From contig NZ_LKTM01000113.1 in assembly GCF_001417955.2 (NCBI RefSeq), positions 1-64,000 on the forward strand: DNA of 64,000 nt. The letters are read 5' to 3'. Source of the stretch: Mycobacterium gordonae. GTDB taxonomy: Bacteria; Actinomycetota; Actinomycetes; Mycobacteriales; Mycobacteriaceae. The translations under genes and the position numbers were made by a program. Each line of letters starts with the position of its first letter. Positions within the stretch are counted from its first letter, which is position 1. Positions 37,520 to 45,239 of this stretch are shown piece after piece. Below the pieces are notes generated by a model. That model searched no databases. It was given only the letters and a program-made list of their open reading frames with translations, and was not told the DNA's origin.

Positions 37520-38689
37520 CTAGTCGGCGCCGGCCAGGATGAGGCCGCTGGTGGGTACACCCGTGCCAGAGGTGACCAGAACGTGTTCGACATGCTGCAC
37601 CTGGTTGTAGGACGTGCCGCGGATCTGACGAACGCCTTCGGTGATGCCGTTCATGCCGTGGATGTACGCCTCGCCGAGCAACCCGCCGTTGGTGTTGATC
37701 GGGAATTCGCCACCCAGCGAGAGCCTTTCGATGGTGGCGAAATCCTTCGCCTCGCCTCGGCCGCAGAAGCCCAGCTCTTCCAGTTGGGTGAACACGAATG
37801 GGGTGAAATGGTCGTAGATGAACGCGGTCTGGATGTCGGCGGGCTTGAGGCCCGAGTCGCGCCACAGCCGCTCGGCGACGACGCCCATCTCGGGCAGCCC
37901 GGTGATGTCGTCGCGGTAGTAACTCGTCATCATCTCGCCGTTGGCCGCCGCGCCTTGGGCGGCGGCGGTGATGACGGCCGGGGGCTGGCGCAGGTCCCGC
38001 GCGCGTTCGGCGCTGGTGATCACCAGCGCGACGCCGCCGTCGCTCTCCTGGCAGCAATCCAGCAGGCGCAGCACCGGTTCGATGATCCAGCGCGAATTCT
38101 GATGGTCCTCCAGCGTGATCGGGCGCTCGTAGAACCACGCGTCGGGGTTGCGGGCGGCGTGCGCACGGTCGACGACGGCGATGCGCCCGAAGTGTTCGTT
38201 GGTGACCCCGTAGGTCGACATGTAGCGCTGGGCGTGCATCGCCACCCACGCCGCCGGGGTGAGCAGTCCGAACGGCGCGTAGTGCGCCATGAACAGCGGG
38301 GTCCCCAGGTCGGTGCGGCCGCTGCCGCCGAAGCGGAAGCCGGAGCGCTCGTTGAAGGCGCGCCAGCACACCACCGCGTCGGCGACGCCGGTCGCGACAG
38401 CCATCGCGGCGTGCACGACGGTGCCCGCCGCCGCGCCGCCGCCGTGGTGAACCCGGCTGAAGAAGCTCAGGTCGCCGATGCCGACGTTGCGGGCGATGTC
38501 GATCTCGTCGCTGGAGTCCATGGTGAAGGTGACCATGCCGTCGACGTCGCTGGGAGCCAGACCGGCGTCGTCGAGCGCGGCGCTGACCGCTTCGCACGCC
38601 AGTTGCAGTTCGCTGCGCCCGGATTCCTTCGAGAACTCCGTCTGGCCGATGCCCACGATGGCGGCCGCGCCGGGCAGGGTTCCGCTCAT
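37520..38689 (-). CDS. Ltp2-like SCP2-thiolase family aldolase
   Basis: A 389-residue thiolase-fold protein close in size and motifs to Ltp2 (Rv3540c, 386 aa). At the position where thiolases carry the nucleophilic Cys it reads SRVHHGGGAAAGT, with no Cys. It retains YDHFTPF (~292) and INTNGGLLGEAYIHGMN (~331-347), with a Tyr at 342 in the region of the Ltp2 catalytic Tyr. Ltp2 is a retro-aldolase that needs a DUF35 partner; such a partner is encoded three genes upstream. It overlaps the MaoC gene by one base (TGATG). Expected role: release of propionyl-CoA or a similar unit from a beta-hydroxy, alpha-methyl acyl-CoA. Confidence 0.85.
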   Translation of the reverse strand: MSGTLPGAAAIVGIGQTEFSKESGRSELQLACEAVSAALDDAGLAPSDVDGMVTFTMDSSDEIDIARNVGIGDLSFFSRVHHGGGAAAGTVVHAAMAVATGVADAVVCWRAFNERSGFRFGGSGRTDLGTPLFMAHYAPFGLLTPAAWVAMHAQRYMSTYGVTNEHFGRIAVVDRAHAARNPDAWFYERPITLEDHQNSRWIIEPVLRLLDCCQESDGGVALVITSAERARDLRQPPAVITAAAQGAAANGEMMTSYYRDDITGLPEMGVVAERLWRDSGLKPADIQTAFIYDHFTPFVFTQLEELGFCGRGEAKDFATIERLSLGGEFPINTNGGLLGEAYIHGMNGITEGVRQIRGTSYNQVQHVEHVLVTSGTGVPTSGLILAGAD

Positions 38690-39141
38690 CAGGCGGCTCC
38701 GTCCAGCAGGCTGAGCACCGCGGTTCCCGAGACGTGGTTGCCGAGGCTGTTGGCCGCCTGGAACGTCACTTCGACGAAGTTCTCTCCGTCAGTGCCTTCG
38801 GTCTTGCCGGTCACCGTGCCCGTGAAGCGCAGCGGGTCGTCCGGAAAACACGGCACGCCAAGGCGAATCGACAACTTCTTGACCATCGCGTCGGGCCCGG
38901 CCCAATCGGTGAGGAATCGCACGCAGTAACCGTTGCTGGTCAGGATGTTCATGAACAGGTTGGGCGAACCCTGCTTATTGGCGTAGTCGCGGTCGTGATG
39001 CACGGGCATGAAGTCCCGGGAAGCGATCGCACCGGCGACGATCATCGTTGTGGTGATCGGGATTTCCATCGGGGTGACTTCGTCGCCCTCGGAGATGTCC
39101 TGCCACCTGAGAGTGGTGGTGCGGCTGTCGGTGGTGGTCAT
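38689..39141 (-). CDS. MaoC-like enoyl-CoA hydratase, ChsH1-like catalytic subunit
   Basis: A 150-residue hot-dog fold protein. SRDFMPVHHDRDYA carries the hydratase-2 Asp and His (Asp43, His48) in the DxxxxH spacing. The C-terminal part VEVTFQAANSLGNHVSGTAVLSL is typical of the fold. It is short like ChsH1 (Rv3541c) and would form a heterodimer with the larger MaoC protein encoded at 40654-41196, which lacks this His. The ATG at 39141 overlaps the stop of the acyl-CoA dehydrogenase gene (ATGA). Expected reaction: hydration of the enoyl-CoA made by the dehydrogenases. Confidence 0.85.
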   Translation of the reverse strand: MTTTDSRTTTLRWQDISEGDEVTPMEIPITTTMIVAGAIASRDFMPVHHDRDYANKQGSPNLFMNILTSNGYCVRFLTDWAGPDAMVKKLSIRLGVPCFPDDPLRFTGTVTGKTEGTDGENFVEVTFQAANSLGNHVSGTAVLSLLDGAA

Positions 39142-40253
39142 GCGGGTCCTTCCGAATCCGTCGCGCCATACGTCGCGCCAAGGTGGGCAAGCTGCTGGGA
39201 CGCCGGGCCGAGGGTGAGTTCGTTGTGCTTGGCCCACAGGAAATAGCGGTGCAGGGGATACGTGGTGTCGATCCCGATGCCGCCATGCACGTGTTGCGCC
39301 GTGGCGGCCACCCGGGCGCCTGCCTCGGCCGCCCAGAATTTGGCGATGCGGGCCGCGCGGTCGGCGGGTCGCCCGTTGGCCAGCAGCCACGCCGCATGCC
39401 AGGTGGTCCACCGGATCGCTTCGACATCGATGAAGGCGTCGGCCATCCGCTGCTGCACGGCCTGAAAGCTGCCTATCGGCCGGCCGAACTGCTCACGCTC
39501 GCTGGTATAGCGGGCGGCGATATGCAGCGCCCGGTCGACGACGCCGAGCTGAATGGCGCACAGCGCGATCAGGGCACGGGTGTAGAGCGACTCGATGTCA
39601 CCGTCAAGCCGGTCTTGCCCGGAAACCGCTGCACCGTCCAGAAATACGTCGGCATGCGGCTCGCGGCTGGTGGTCGGCACCGGCCGCACCTCGACGCCGT
39701 GAGCGTCGGTGGCCACCAGGAAAATCGCTGCGTCGCCGTCCTCGGTAGTGGCCGGAATCAGCAGGGTGTCGGCCAGTTGCGCGGCGGGGACCAGTTCCTT
39801 CGCCCCGTCGAGGCGCCATGTCGTTCCATCGCGCCGGGCGGTGGTCGCCGGAAACCTCGGATCGGAGCGACCCGGTTCGGCCAGGCCCGCGGTGAGGATG
39901 CGGTCGCCGGCCACCACGTCGGGCAGGTAGCGGCGCTGTTGGTCCGGACTACCGTGGCGGGCAATGGGATCGGCACCCAGCGCCAGAGTGGCGTAGGCCG
40001 GCACCGGGGCCACGGCCCATCCGACCTCGGCCAGCAGCACCCCGAGTTCCAGGAAGCCGCCGCCGTTTCCGCCCACCGATTCCGGCAGCGCGGTGCCGAG
40101 CAGGTCGATGGCGCCCAGTTCCTTCCACAGCGCCTCGTCATAACGGACGCCGGCTTCGAGTTCGGTCAGCCGGTCGGGGGTGGCGCGCCGCTCGAACAAC
40201 TCGCGGGCCAGCTTGGCGACCGTCTCCTGCTCTTCGGTGAAGGTGAAGTCCAT
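39138..40253 (-). CDS. Acyl-CoA dehydrogenase, second subunit (FadE28-like)
   Basis: A 371-residue ACAD-fold protein. It has the N-terminal helical domain (MDFTFTEEQETVAKLARELF), a middle beta-domain that is rather divergent (AGLAEPGRSDPRFPATTARRDGTTWRLDGAKELV) and the C-terminal domain with YTSEREQFGRPIGSFQAVQQRMADAFIDVEA and QHVHGGIGIDTTYPLHRYFLWAK. It is probably one half of an alpha2-beta2 heterotetramer with the protein at 41193-42395, as in FadE28-FadE29. The ATG at 40253 lies 2 bases after the DUF35 gene stop. Which subunit carries the catalytic Glu is not assigned. Confidence 0.82.
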   Translation of the reverse strand: MDFTFTEEQETVAKLARELFERRATPDRLTELEAGVRYDEALWKELGAIDLLGTALPESVGGNGGGFLELGVLLAEVGWAVAPVPAYATLALGADPIARHGSPDQQRRYLPDVVAGDRILTAGLAEPGRSDPRFPATTARRDGTTWRLDGAKELVPAAQLADTLLIPATTEDGDAAIFLVATDAHGVEVRPVPTTSREPHADVFLDGAAVSGQDRLDGDIESLYTRALIALCAIQLGVVDRALHIAARYTSEREQFGRPIGSFQAVQQRMADAFIDVEAIRWTTWHAAWLLANGRPADRAARIAKFWAAEAGARVAATAQHVHGGIGIDTTYPLHRYFLWAKHNELTLGPASQQLAHLGATYGATDSEGPA

Positions 40254-40255
40254 GG

Positions 40256-40654
40256 CTAGCTACTCGGCCGGAACTGGTGCAGCACCAGATCGTTGTCGAA
40301 ATTCTGGAAGTAGACCTCGACCGGCATTCCGACGGTGACGTCGGCGGGGTCGATGTCGGTCAGGTTGGAGACCAACCGGATGCCTTCCTCGAGTTGCACC
40401 AGCGCCACCACGTAGGGGTAGTCGAAGAACGGGAACCGTGGCTCGTGCGGCATCACGTAGCTGTAGACGGTGCCCCGGCCTGATGACTCGATGGGCTCCC
40501 ACTCCAGCGAGCGGCAGTGCGGACACATCGGCCGGGGCGGGTGGCGCAGCGCACCGCAGCCGCTGCAGCGCTGGATCAGGAGCTTGTTGTCCCGCAACCC
40601 GTTCCAGAAGAACTCGGTGTCGGGGCTGATCGTCGGCGGCAGTCGGGTGGCCAT
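40256..40654 (-). CDS. DUF35/OB-fold zinc-ribbon protein (partner of the Ltp2-like aldolase)
   Basis: A 132-residue protein. A rubredoxin-like zinc ribbon has Cys30, Cys33, Cys44 and Cys47 (CSGCGALRHPPRPMCPHC). It is followed by an OB-fold (GTVYSYVMPHEPRFPFFDYPYVVALVQLEEG, then GMPVEVYFQNF). This corresponds to the C-terminal domain of ChsH2 (Rv3542c), which binds and activates Ltp2. Here it is a separate gene, directly after the MaoC-only half and overlapping it by one base (TGATG). It is the likely obligate partner of the aldolase at 37520-38689. Confidence 0.87.
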   Translation of the reverse strand: MATRLPPTISPDTEFFWNGLRDNKLLIQRCSGCGALRHPPRPMCPHCRSLEWEPIESSGRGTVYSYVMPHEPRFPFFDYPYVVALVQLEEGIRLVSNLTDIDPADVTVGMPVEVYFQNFDNDLVLHQFRPSS

Positions 40655-41196
40655 CAGTTGGCCGGCCTGAATCGAAGGACCCGGAATCGTTGCCGGCCAA
40701 GCACTTCACCGTGCTGATCGGTATAGGTGGTCAACCAGGTCAGAAAGAAACCGGTGCCCAACGCCGTCGTCTTCTCGTCGGAGACCGATTCGTACACGGC
40801 AGTCGAGCTGATCACATCGCCCAGCTTCGGATAGCGTTCGATCTCGAACTCCGAATTGGTGGCCACCGTGCTGGTGTAGCCGGCCTCGTCCAGGAAAGCC
40901 GTTGGATTGGACTTGATTTCGACCGGGGCGCCGCCGCGGTCACCGATACCCTCCAGCTTCGGGGAGGGCATGATCCAGGTCTGCAGCATGACCGGCGGCG
41001 ACACGATGCCACCGAACCTCGACGTCGCCGCGAAATCCGGGTCGATGTAGACGGGATTGAAATCAGCGAGCGCATAGGCCCAGTGCCGGATCATCGGCTG
41101 ATTGACCGGATCGGGCGCCAGCTGGGGCTTTCCGGTTCCGCCGGTGGGCTGGCCGACCAGTGCCCGCACCTTGGCTTGCAGCTCAGCGTCTGTCAC
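40654..41196 (-). CDS. MaoC-like protein, ChsH2 N-domain-like, lacking the catalytic His
   Basis: A 180-residue hot-dog fold protein. In ALADFNPVYIDPDFA the Asp (45) is kept, but Tyr50 replaces the hydratase His. This points to a structural or substrate-binding subunit paired with the catalytic 150-residue MaoC. GGIVSPPVMLQTWIMP and the WLTTYTDQHGEVLGRQRFRVLRF C-terminus are typical of large FAS1-B-type MaoC domains. The GTG at 41196 follows AGGAGG and overlaps the upstream stop (GTGA). In M. tuberculosis this domain is fused to DUF35 in one protein. Confidence 0.85.
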   Translation of the reverse strand: MTDAELQAKVRALVGQPTGGTGKPQLAPDPVNQPMIRHWAYALADFNPVYIDPDFAATSRFGGIVSPPVMLQTWIMPSPKLEGIGDRGGAPVEIKSNPTAFLDEAGYTSTVATNSEFEIERYPKLGDVISSTAVYESVSDEKTTALGTGFFLTWLTTYTDQHGEVLGRQRFRVLRFRPAN

Positions 41197-42395
41197 TGAG
41201 ATCCTCCTGATTTCTCGGTTGCTCGAAGATCACGCGGTGCCCGTGGCATGCCCAGGCCGGCCATGGCGATGATGTCACGCTGAATCTCGTTGGCGCCGCC
41301 CCCGAAGGTGTTGATGACGGCCTGCCGATAGGCGGATTCCAGCGCGCCTCGCAGCGGCGCCTGCGCCCCGCGCCGTATCCCGTTGCCGTCCAACACTTCC
41401 AGCAGCTGCCGGGCTACTTGCTGGGTGAGTTCGGTGCCGAACACCTTGGCCGCCGACGCTTCACCCATGTTGAGGATGCCCTTGGTCATCGCGGCGTTCA
41501 CTCGCAGGTTGACCAGTTTGTAGGCGGCGACCTGTGCTTCGACCCGGGCCAGAGCCTGCTGCACCCAGGGCTGGTCGATCACCCTGGCGCCGTCGAGTTC
41601 GGTGTCGGTGGCCCACCGTAGGGTCCTTTCGAACAGCGGCTCGAGCGCGCCGAGGTTGCCCAGCGCGGCGCGTTCGAAGTTCAGCTGGGTGGTGATCAGC
41701 TGCCACCCCTGGTTCTCTTCGCCGACCAGCGCGCTCACCGGTACCCGGACGTTGTCGTAGAACGTGTAAAAGGTGGAGATGCCGGGCATGGTGTGCAGGG
41801 GTTGCCAGGAGAAACCGGGCGAGGAGGTGGGCACGATGAGGATCGAAATACCTTTGTGCTTCTTGGCATTCGGATCGGTGCGGACCGCCAGCCAGATGTA
41901 GTCGGCATAGGCGGCGCCGCTGGTGAACATCTTCTGGCCGTTGATCACGTACTCGTCACCGTCACGGACCGCGGTGGTGCGCACCGACGCCAGATCACTG
42001 CCCGCCCCGGGTTCGGAGTAACCGATGGCGAACTCGACGCTGCCGTCGAGGATGGCCGGCAGAAACCGTCGCTTCTGTTCCTCGGTGCCTTGCTGCATCA
42101 GCGTCGGGCCCACCGTATTGAGCGTCACCAACGGGATCGGTGCGCCCACCCGGCGGGCCTCCTCGGAGAAGATGAATTGCTCGATCGCCGAGAAGCCGCG
42201 TCCGCCATACTCTTCAGGCCACCCGACGCCGAGCAGATCGGCCTGCGCCAGCGCGCGCACGGTGTCGCGCACCGCGGGACCGCCTTCGATGTTGTCGCCG
42301 ATCGCCGCTATGCGCTCAGGCGTCATCACCCGCTCCAGCGTCGCGCGCATCTCGGCGCGCAACTGCTCCTGCTCGGGTGTGTACTCGAGGTGCAC
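41193..42395 (-). CDS. Acyl-CoA dehydrogenase (FadE29-like)
   Basis: A 400-residue ACAD. The substrate and FAD motif FAIGYSEPGAGSDLASVRT, the beta-domain VINGQKMFTSGAAYADYIWLAVRT, and the C-terminal NTFGGGANEIQRDIIAMAGLGMPR are well kept, with the EIQ/R tail of active enzymes. It resembles FadE29/ChsE2 and is probably partnered with the protein at 39138-40253 in a heterotetramer that dehydrogenates a branched-chain acyl-CoA. The GTG at 42395 lies 4 bases downstream of the P450 stop. The 3' end overlaps the MaoC start. Confidence 0.88.
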   Translation of the reverse strand: MHLEYTPEQEQLRAEMRATLERVMTPERIAAIGDNIEGGPAVRDTVRALAQADLLGVGWPEEYGGRGFSAIEQFIFSEEARRVGAPIPLVTLNTVGPTLMQQGTEEQKRRFLPAILDGSVEFAIGYSEPGAGSDLASVRTTAVRDGDEYVINGQKMFTSGAAYADYIWLAVRTDPNAKKHKGISILIVPTSSPGFSWQPLHTMPGISTFYTFYDNVRVPVSALVGEENQGWQLITTQLNFERAALGNLGALEPLFERTLRWATDTELDGARVIDQPWVQQALARVEAQVAAYKLVNLRVNAAMTKGILNMGEASAAKVFGTELTQQVARQLLEVLDGNGIRRGAQAPLRGALESAYRQAVINTFGGGANEIQRDIIAMAGLGMPRAPRDLRATEKSGGSQ

Positions 42396-42399
42396 CGGC

Positions 42400-43575
42400 T
42401 CAGACCCCCAGCCGCACGGGCATCCGCTTGACCCCCGGCACCATGGTGGCTTTCATGCGGTCGACGTCGCCGACCAGTTCGAGCCGGGGATAGCGACGCA
42501 ACAACTCCTCGAAGAACACGGTGGCTTCCAGCCGTGCCAATTGCGCTCCGATGCACGAGTGTTCGCCGCACCCGAACGCGATGTGCGGGTTGGGGTGACG
42601 CGTCACCTTGAACTCTTCGGAGTCGGCGCCGAACACATCCTCGTCCCGGTTGGCCGACCCGTACAGCATGGTGACCACCTGACCCGCGCGGATCAGCCGG
42701 CCACGAATCTCGGTATCGGTCGTCGCCACCCGCGACATGCTGACCACCGGGCTGGTCCACCGCAGCATCTCCTCGACGGCGCCGGGGATCAGCGTCGGGT
42801 CCTCGATCAGCAACCGGCATTGGTCGGGGTGCTCGATCAATGCGAGGGTGCCCAGGGCGATCAGGTTGCGGGTGGTCTCGTTTCCGGCGACGAGTAGCAG
42901 GAACGAGAAATTCAGCAGGTCCTCGTCGGTGAGCCGGTGTTCGTCGATCTCGGCTTCGGCCAGTACCGACAGCAGGTCATTACGCGGTTCGACACGGCGT
43001 GCGGCGATGAGCTTCTGAAAGTATTCGAACAGCTGACCGATCGCCACGAATGCGTCGAGTTCGATCTCGGGATCGGCCGTGCCGGTGGCGGCGTCCGACC
43101 AGGCGCGGAACTGCTCCCAGTCCTGTGCCGGAGCGCCGATCAGCTCGGCGATCATCCTGGTGGGCAACGGAGCCGCGATCTCCTCGGCGAATTCGTGCAC
43201 GGAGCCGGGTTCCACCTGATCGAGGATGCCGCGCACGATTTCGCGGATCTTCGGTTCGAGCACCGCCACACGCCGCCTGGTGAAGCCCGAGTTGATCAGC
43301 TTGCGCATCTGCCGGTGCCGCGGCGGATCGGTGAAGATGAGGTTGCCCTCCTGAACCGGGTTGAGCACGTTCGGATCCGGTATCGAGATGCCTTTGGTCG
43401 AGGTGAAGAGCGCCGGGTTGCTCGAGACGTAGCGGATGTCCTCGTACTTCAACAGGGCCCAGAATTCGGTCACGTCGTTCCAGTGCACCGGGGAGGTCGC
43501 GCGCAGCTCCCGGTACGCCGGGTAGGGGTCACCGGCATAGAAATCGGGGGAGTGCAGCGGAGCATCGGTGAGCAC
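42400..43575 (-). CDS. Cytochrome P450
   Basis: A 391-residue soluble P450. The I-helix is VAGNETTRN (residues 230-237), the K-helix EEMLRW carries the ExxR pair, and the heme loop FGCGEHSCIGAQLARLE has Cys341. The GTG at 43575 is preferred because AGGGAGG sits just upstream; an ATG at 43608 would add 11 residues. In general type it resembles the CYP125/CYP142 group that oxidises the terminal methyl of sterol side chains, but I cannot assign a CYP family. As first gene of the minus-strand operon, next to the divergent aldehyde dehydrogenase, it is the likely entry hydroxylase. Confidence 0.88.
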   Translation of the reverse strand: MLTDAPLHSPDFYAGDPYPAYRELRATSPVHWNDVTEFWALLKYEDIRYVSSNPALFTSTKGISIPDPNVLNPVQEGNLIFTDPPRHRQMRKLINSGFTRRRVAVLEPKIREIVRGILDQVEPGSVHEFAEEIAAPLPTRMIAELIGAPAQDWEQFRAWSDAATGTADPEIELDAFVAIGQLFEYFQKLIAARRVEPRNDLLSVLAEAEIDEHRLTDEDLLNFSFLLLVAGNETTRNLIALGTLALIEHPDQCRLLIEDPTLIPGAVEEMLRWTSPVVSMSRVATTDTEIRGRLIRAGQVVTMLYGSANRDEDVFGADSEEFKVTRHPNPHIAFGCGEHSCIGAQLARLEATVFFEELLRRYPRLELVGDVDRMKATMVPGVKRMPVRLGV

Positions 43576-43772
43576 GGCGAGCCTCCCTGCGATCCGACAC
43601 ATCGACATGAAGTGTCCTGTGGATCGTGTCTACTCTGAGGCGCGCACCGATGTCAACATACGGGCAACACATTGAAATGGAGCGCAATTCAACGCGGGGC
43701 TATGATTGACCCCGAGTCTCGGCGGGTGTACACCAGGTTGGTAGATGACCGACTTTTAGGGTGAGGAAGCAG
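43576..43772. promoter_or_regulatory. Divergent control region of the oxidation island
   Basis: The 197 bases between the P450 and aldehyde dehydrogenase starts hold no gene. A perfect palindrome GGTGTACACC lies at 43725-43734. A looser TTGAA/TTCAA pair (about 43672 and 43698) flanks a GC-rich centre. Either could be the site of the island's TetR regulator. A 4-codon ATG-TAG frame at 43745 is too short to call. Confidence 0.4.
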
Positions 43773-45239
43773 ATGGCCGAACTACCGCCCACCGGACTGA
43801 TCGACACCTATCAGCTCTACATCGACGGCCGTTGGGTGGAGCCAGAAAACGGCCGCTACGACGACATCTCGCCGTCCACCGAGCAGGTCATCGCCACCGC
43901 GCCGGACGCGAGCGTCGGCCAGGTCAGTGCCGCGGTCGATGCCGCGCGCCGGGCATTCGACGAAGGGCCGTGGGCCACCATGAGTGCGGAGGAGCGCGGA
44001 AACTGCCTGAGCCAGCTCGGCGACGCACTGCTGAAGTACGCGGACGACTTCTTCGCGCTGTCCCAGGTGGAGTGGGGCTGCACCGCCAACGAGCGGATGA
44101 TGCAGATCGACGGCGGGGCGTTCATGTCCATGCACTCCGCGCAACTTGCCACGCAACTGGCCGACGAGACGGTCACCGGGATCGGTGCCGGAAAGACGGT
44201 GCTGCGTCACGTCCCGCTGGGCGTCGTATCGGTCCTGACGCCGTGGAACTTCCCGCACCTGCTCAATGTCATGAAGCTCAATCACGCGCTGACCGCGGGC
44301 AACACCGTCGTCCTCAAGCCGTCCCCGCTGACACCGCTGGCCGGGTTGGCCCTCGCCCGAATCATCGACGAGCACACCGACTTTCCGCCCGGCGTGATCA
44401 ATGTCGTCACCCCGTCGGGCATCGAGGCGGCCCAACTGCTCACCACCGATCCGCGGATCGACATGGTCAGCTTCACCGGCAGTACCGTTGTCGGCCGCCA
44501 GGTCATGTCCGCGGCGGGAGACTCGCTGAAGCGGCTGCTGCTGGAGCTCGGTGGCAAGTCCGCCTGCATCATCCTCGACGACGCCGAGGTCACCGACGAT
44601 ATGTTGCAGCAGATGCTGTTCGACTGTTGCTCACTGCATTCCGGGCAGGCCTGCATTCTGCAGAGCAGGCTCTTGGTACCCGATTCGCTGCACGACGACG
44701 TCGTGGAACGACTGGTCACATTGGCGCGGGCGGTGAATGTCGGCGACCCGACCGACCTCGACGTGCAGATGGGTCCGTTGATCAGCGACGCGCAGCGCGG
44801 CCGGGTCGAAGCGCACGTCGCCGGGGCGTTAGGCGAGGGCGCCAGCCTGGCCACCGGCGGCGGCCGCCCGGCCGGCCTGGACACCGGCTTCTACTTCGAG
44901 CCGACGATCCTGACCGGCGTCGAGCCTGACTTCGCGATCGCGCAGGAAGAAGTCTTCGGGCCGGTGCTGAGCGTGCTGCGGTACCGCGACGAGGACGACG
45001 CGGTCGCGATCGCCAACAACTCCAGTTACGGCCTGTCCGGCTCGGTGTGGGGTGGCGACGTGGATCGCGCGGTGGGCGTCGCCCGCCGCATCCGGACCGG
45101 GCAGGTCGCGGTCAACGGGTGCGGGCCCGGCGCCGCGCCCTTCGGTGGTTTCAAGCTCAGCGGTCTGGGTCGCGAGGGCGGCGGCATCGGCGGGGTTTAC
45201 CAGTACATGGAGCAAATGGCGATCGGGGTTCCCGCGTGA
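43773..45239 (+). CDS. NAD(P)-dependent aldehyde dehydrogenase
   Basis: A 488-residue ALDH. Cofactor and catalytic motifs are VLTPWNFPHLLNVMKL (Asn), VVLKPSPLTPLA (Lys), SFTGSTVVGRQV, LLLELGGKSACIILDDAE (general-base Glu) and HSGQACILQSRLLV (nucleophilic Cys). The ATG at 43773 follows GAGGAAG; a GTG four codons earlier is less likely. Its stop overlaps the start of the CoA-transferase gene (GTGA). The context suggests oxidation of the aldehyde made after P450 attack to a carboxylic acid. The substrate is inferred. Confidence 0.9.
   Translation: MAELPPTGLIDTYQLYIDGRWVEPENGRYDDISPSTEQVIATAPDASVGQVSAAVDAARRAFDEGPWATMSAEERGNCLSQLGDALLKYADDFFALSQVEWGCTANERMMQIDGGAFMSMHSAQLATQLADETVTGIGAGKTVLRHVPLGVVSVLTPWNFPHLLNVMKLNHALTAGNTVVLKPSPLTPLAGLALARIIDEHTDFPPGVINVVTPSGIEAAQLLTTDPRIDMVSFTGSTVVGRQVMSAAGDSLKRLLLELGGKSACIILDDAEVTDDMLQQMLFDCCSLHSGQACILQSRLLVPDSLHDDVVERLVTLARAVNVGDPTDLDVQMGPLISDAQRGRVEAHVAGALGEGASLATGGGRPAGLDTGFYFEPTILTGVEPDFAIAQEEVFGPVLSVLRYRDEDDAVAIANNSSYGLSGSVWGGDVDRAVGVARRIRTGQVAVNGCGPGAAPFGGFKLSGLGREGGGIGGVYQYMEQMAIGVPA

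Noticed and set aside
42400..43575. Calling the P450 cyp125 or cyp142
   Set aside because: General motifs fit many mycobacterial CYPs and the N-terminal half does not clearly match either from memory; family assignment needs an identity calculation.
43745..43759. ATG ACC GAC TTT TAG mini-frame before the ALDH gene
   Set aside because: Four codons without a clear ribosome-binding site; a regulatory uORF cannot be argued from this alone.
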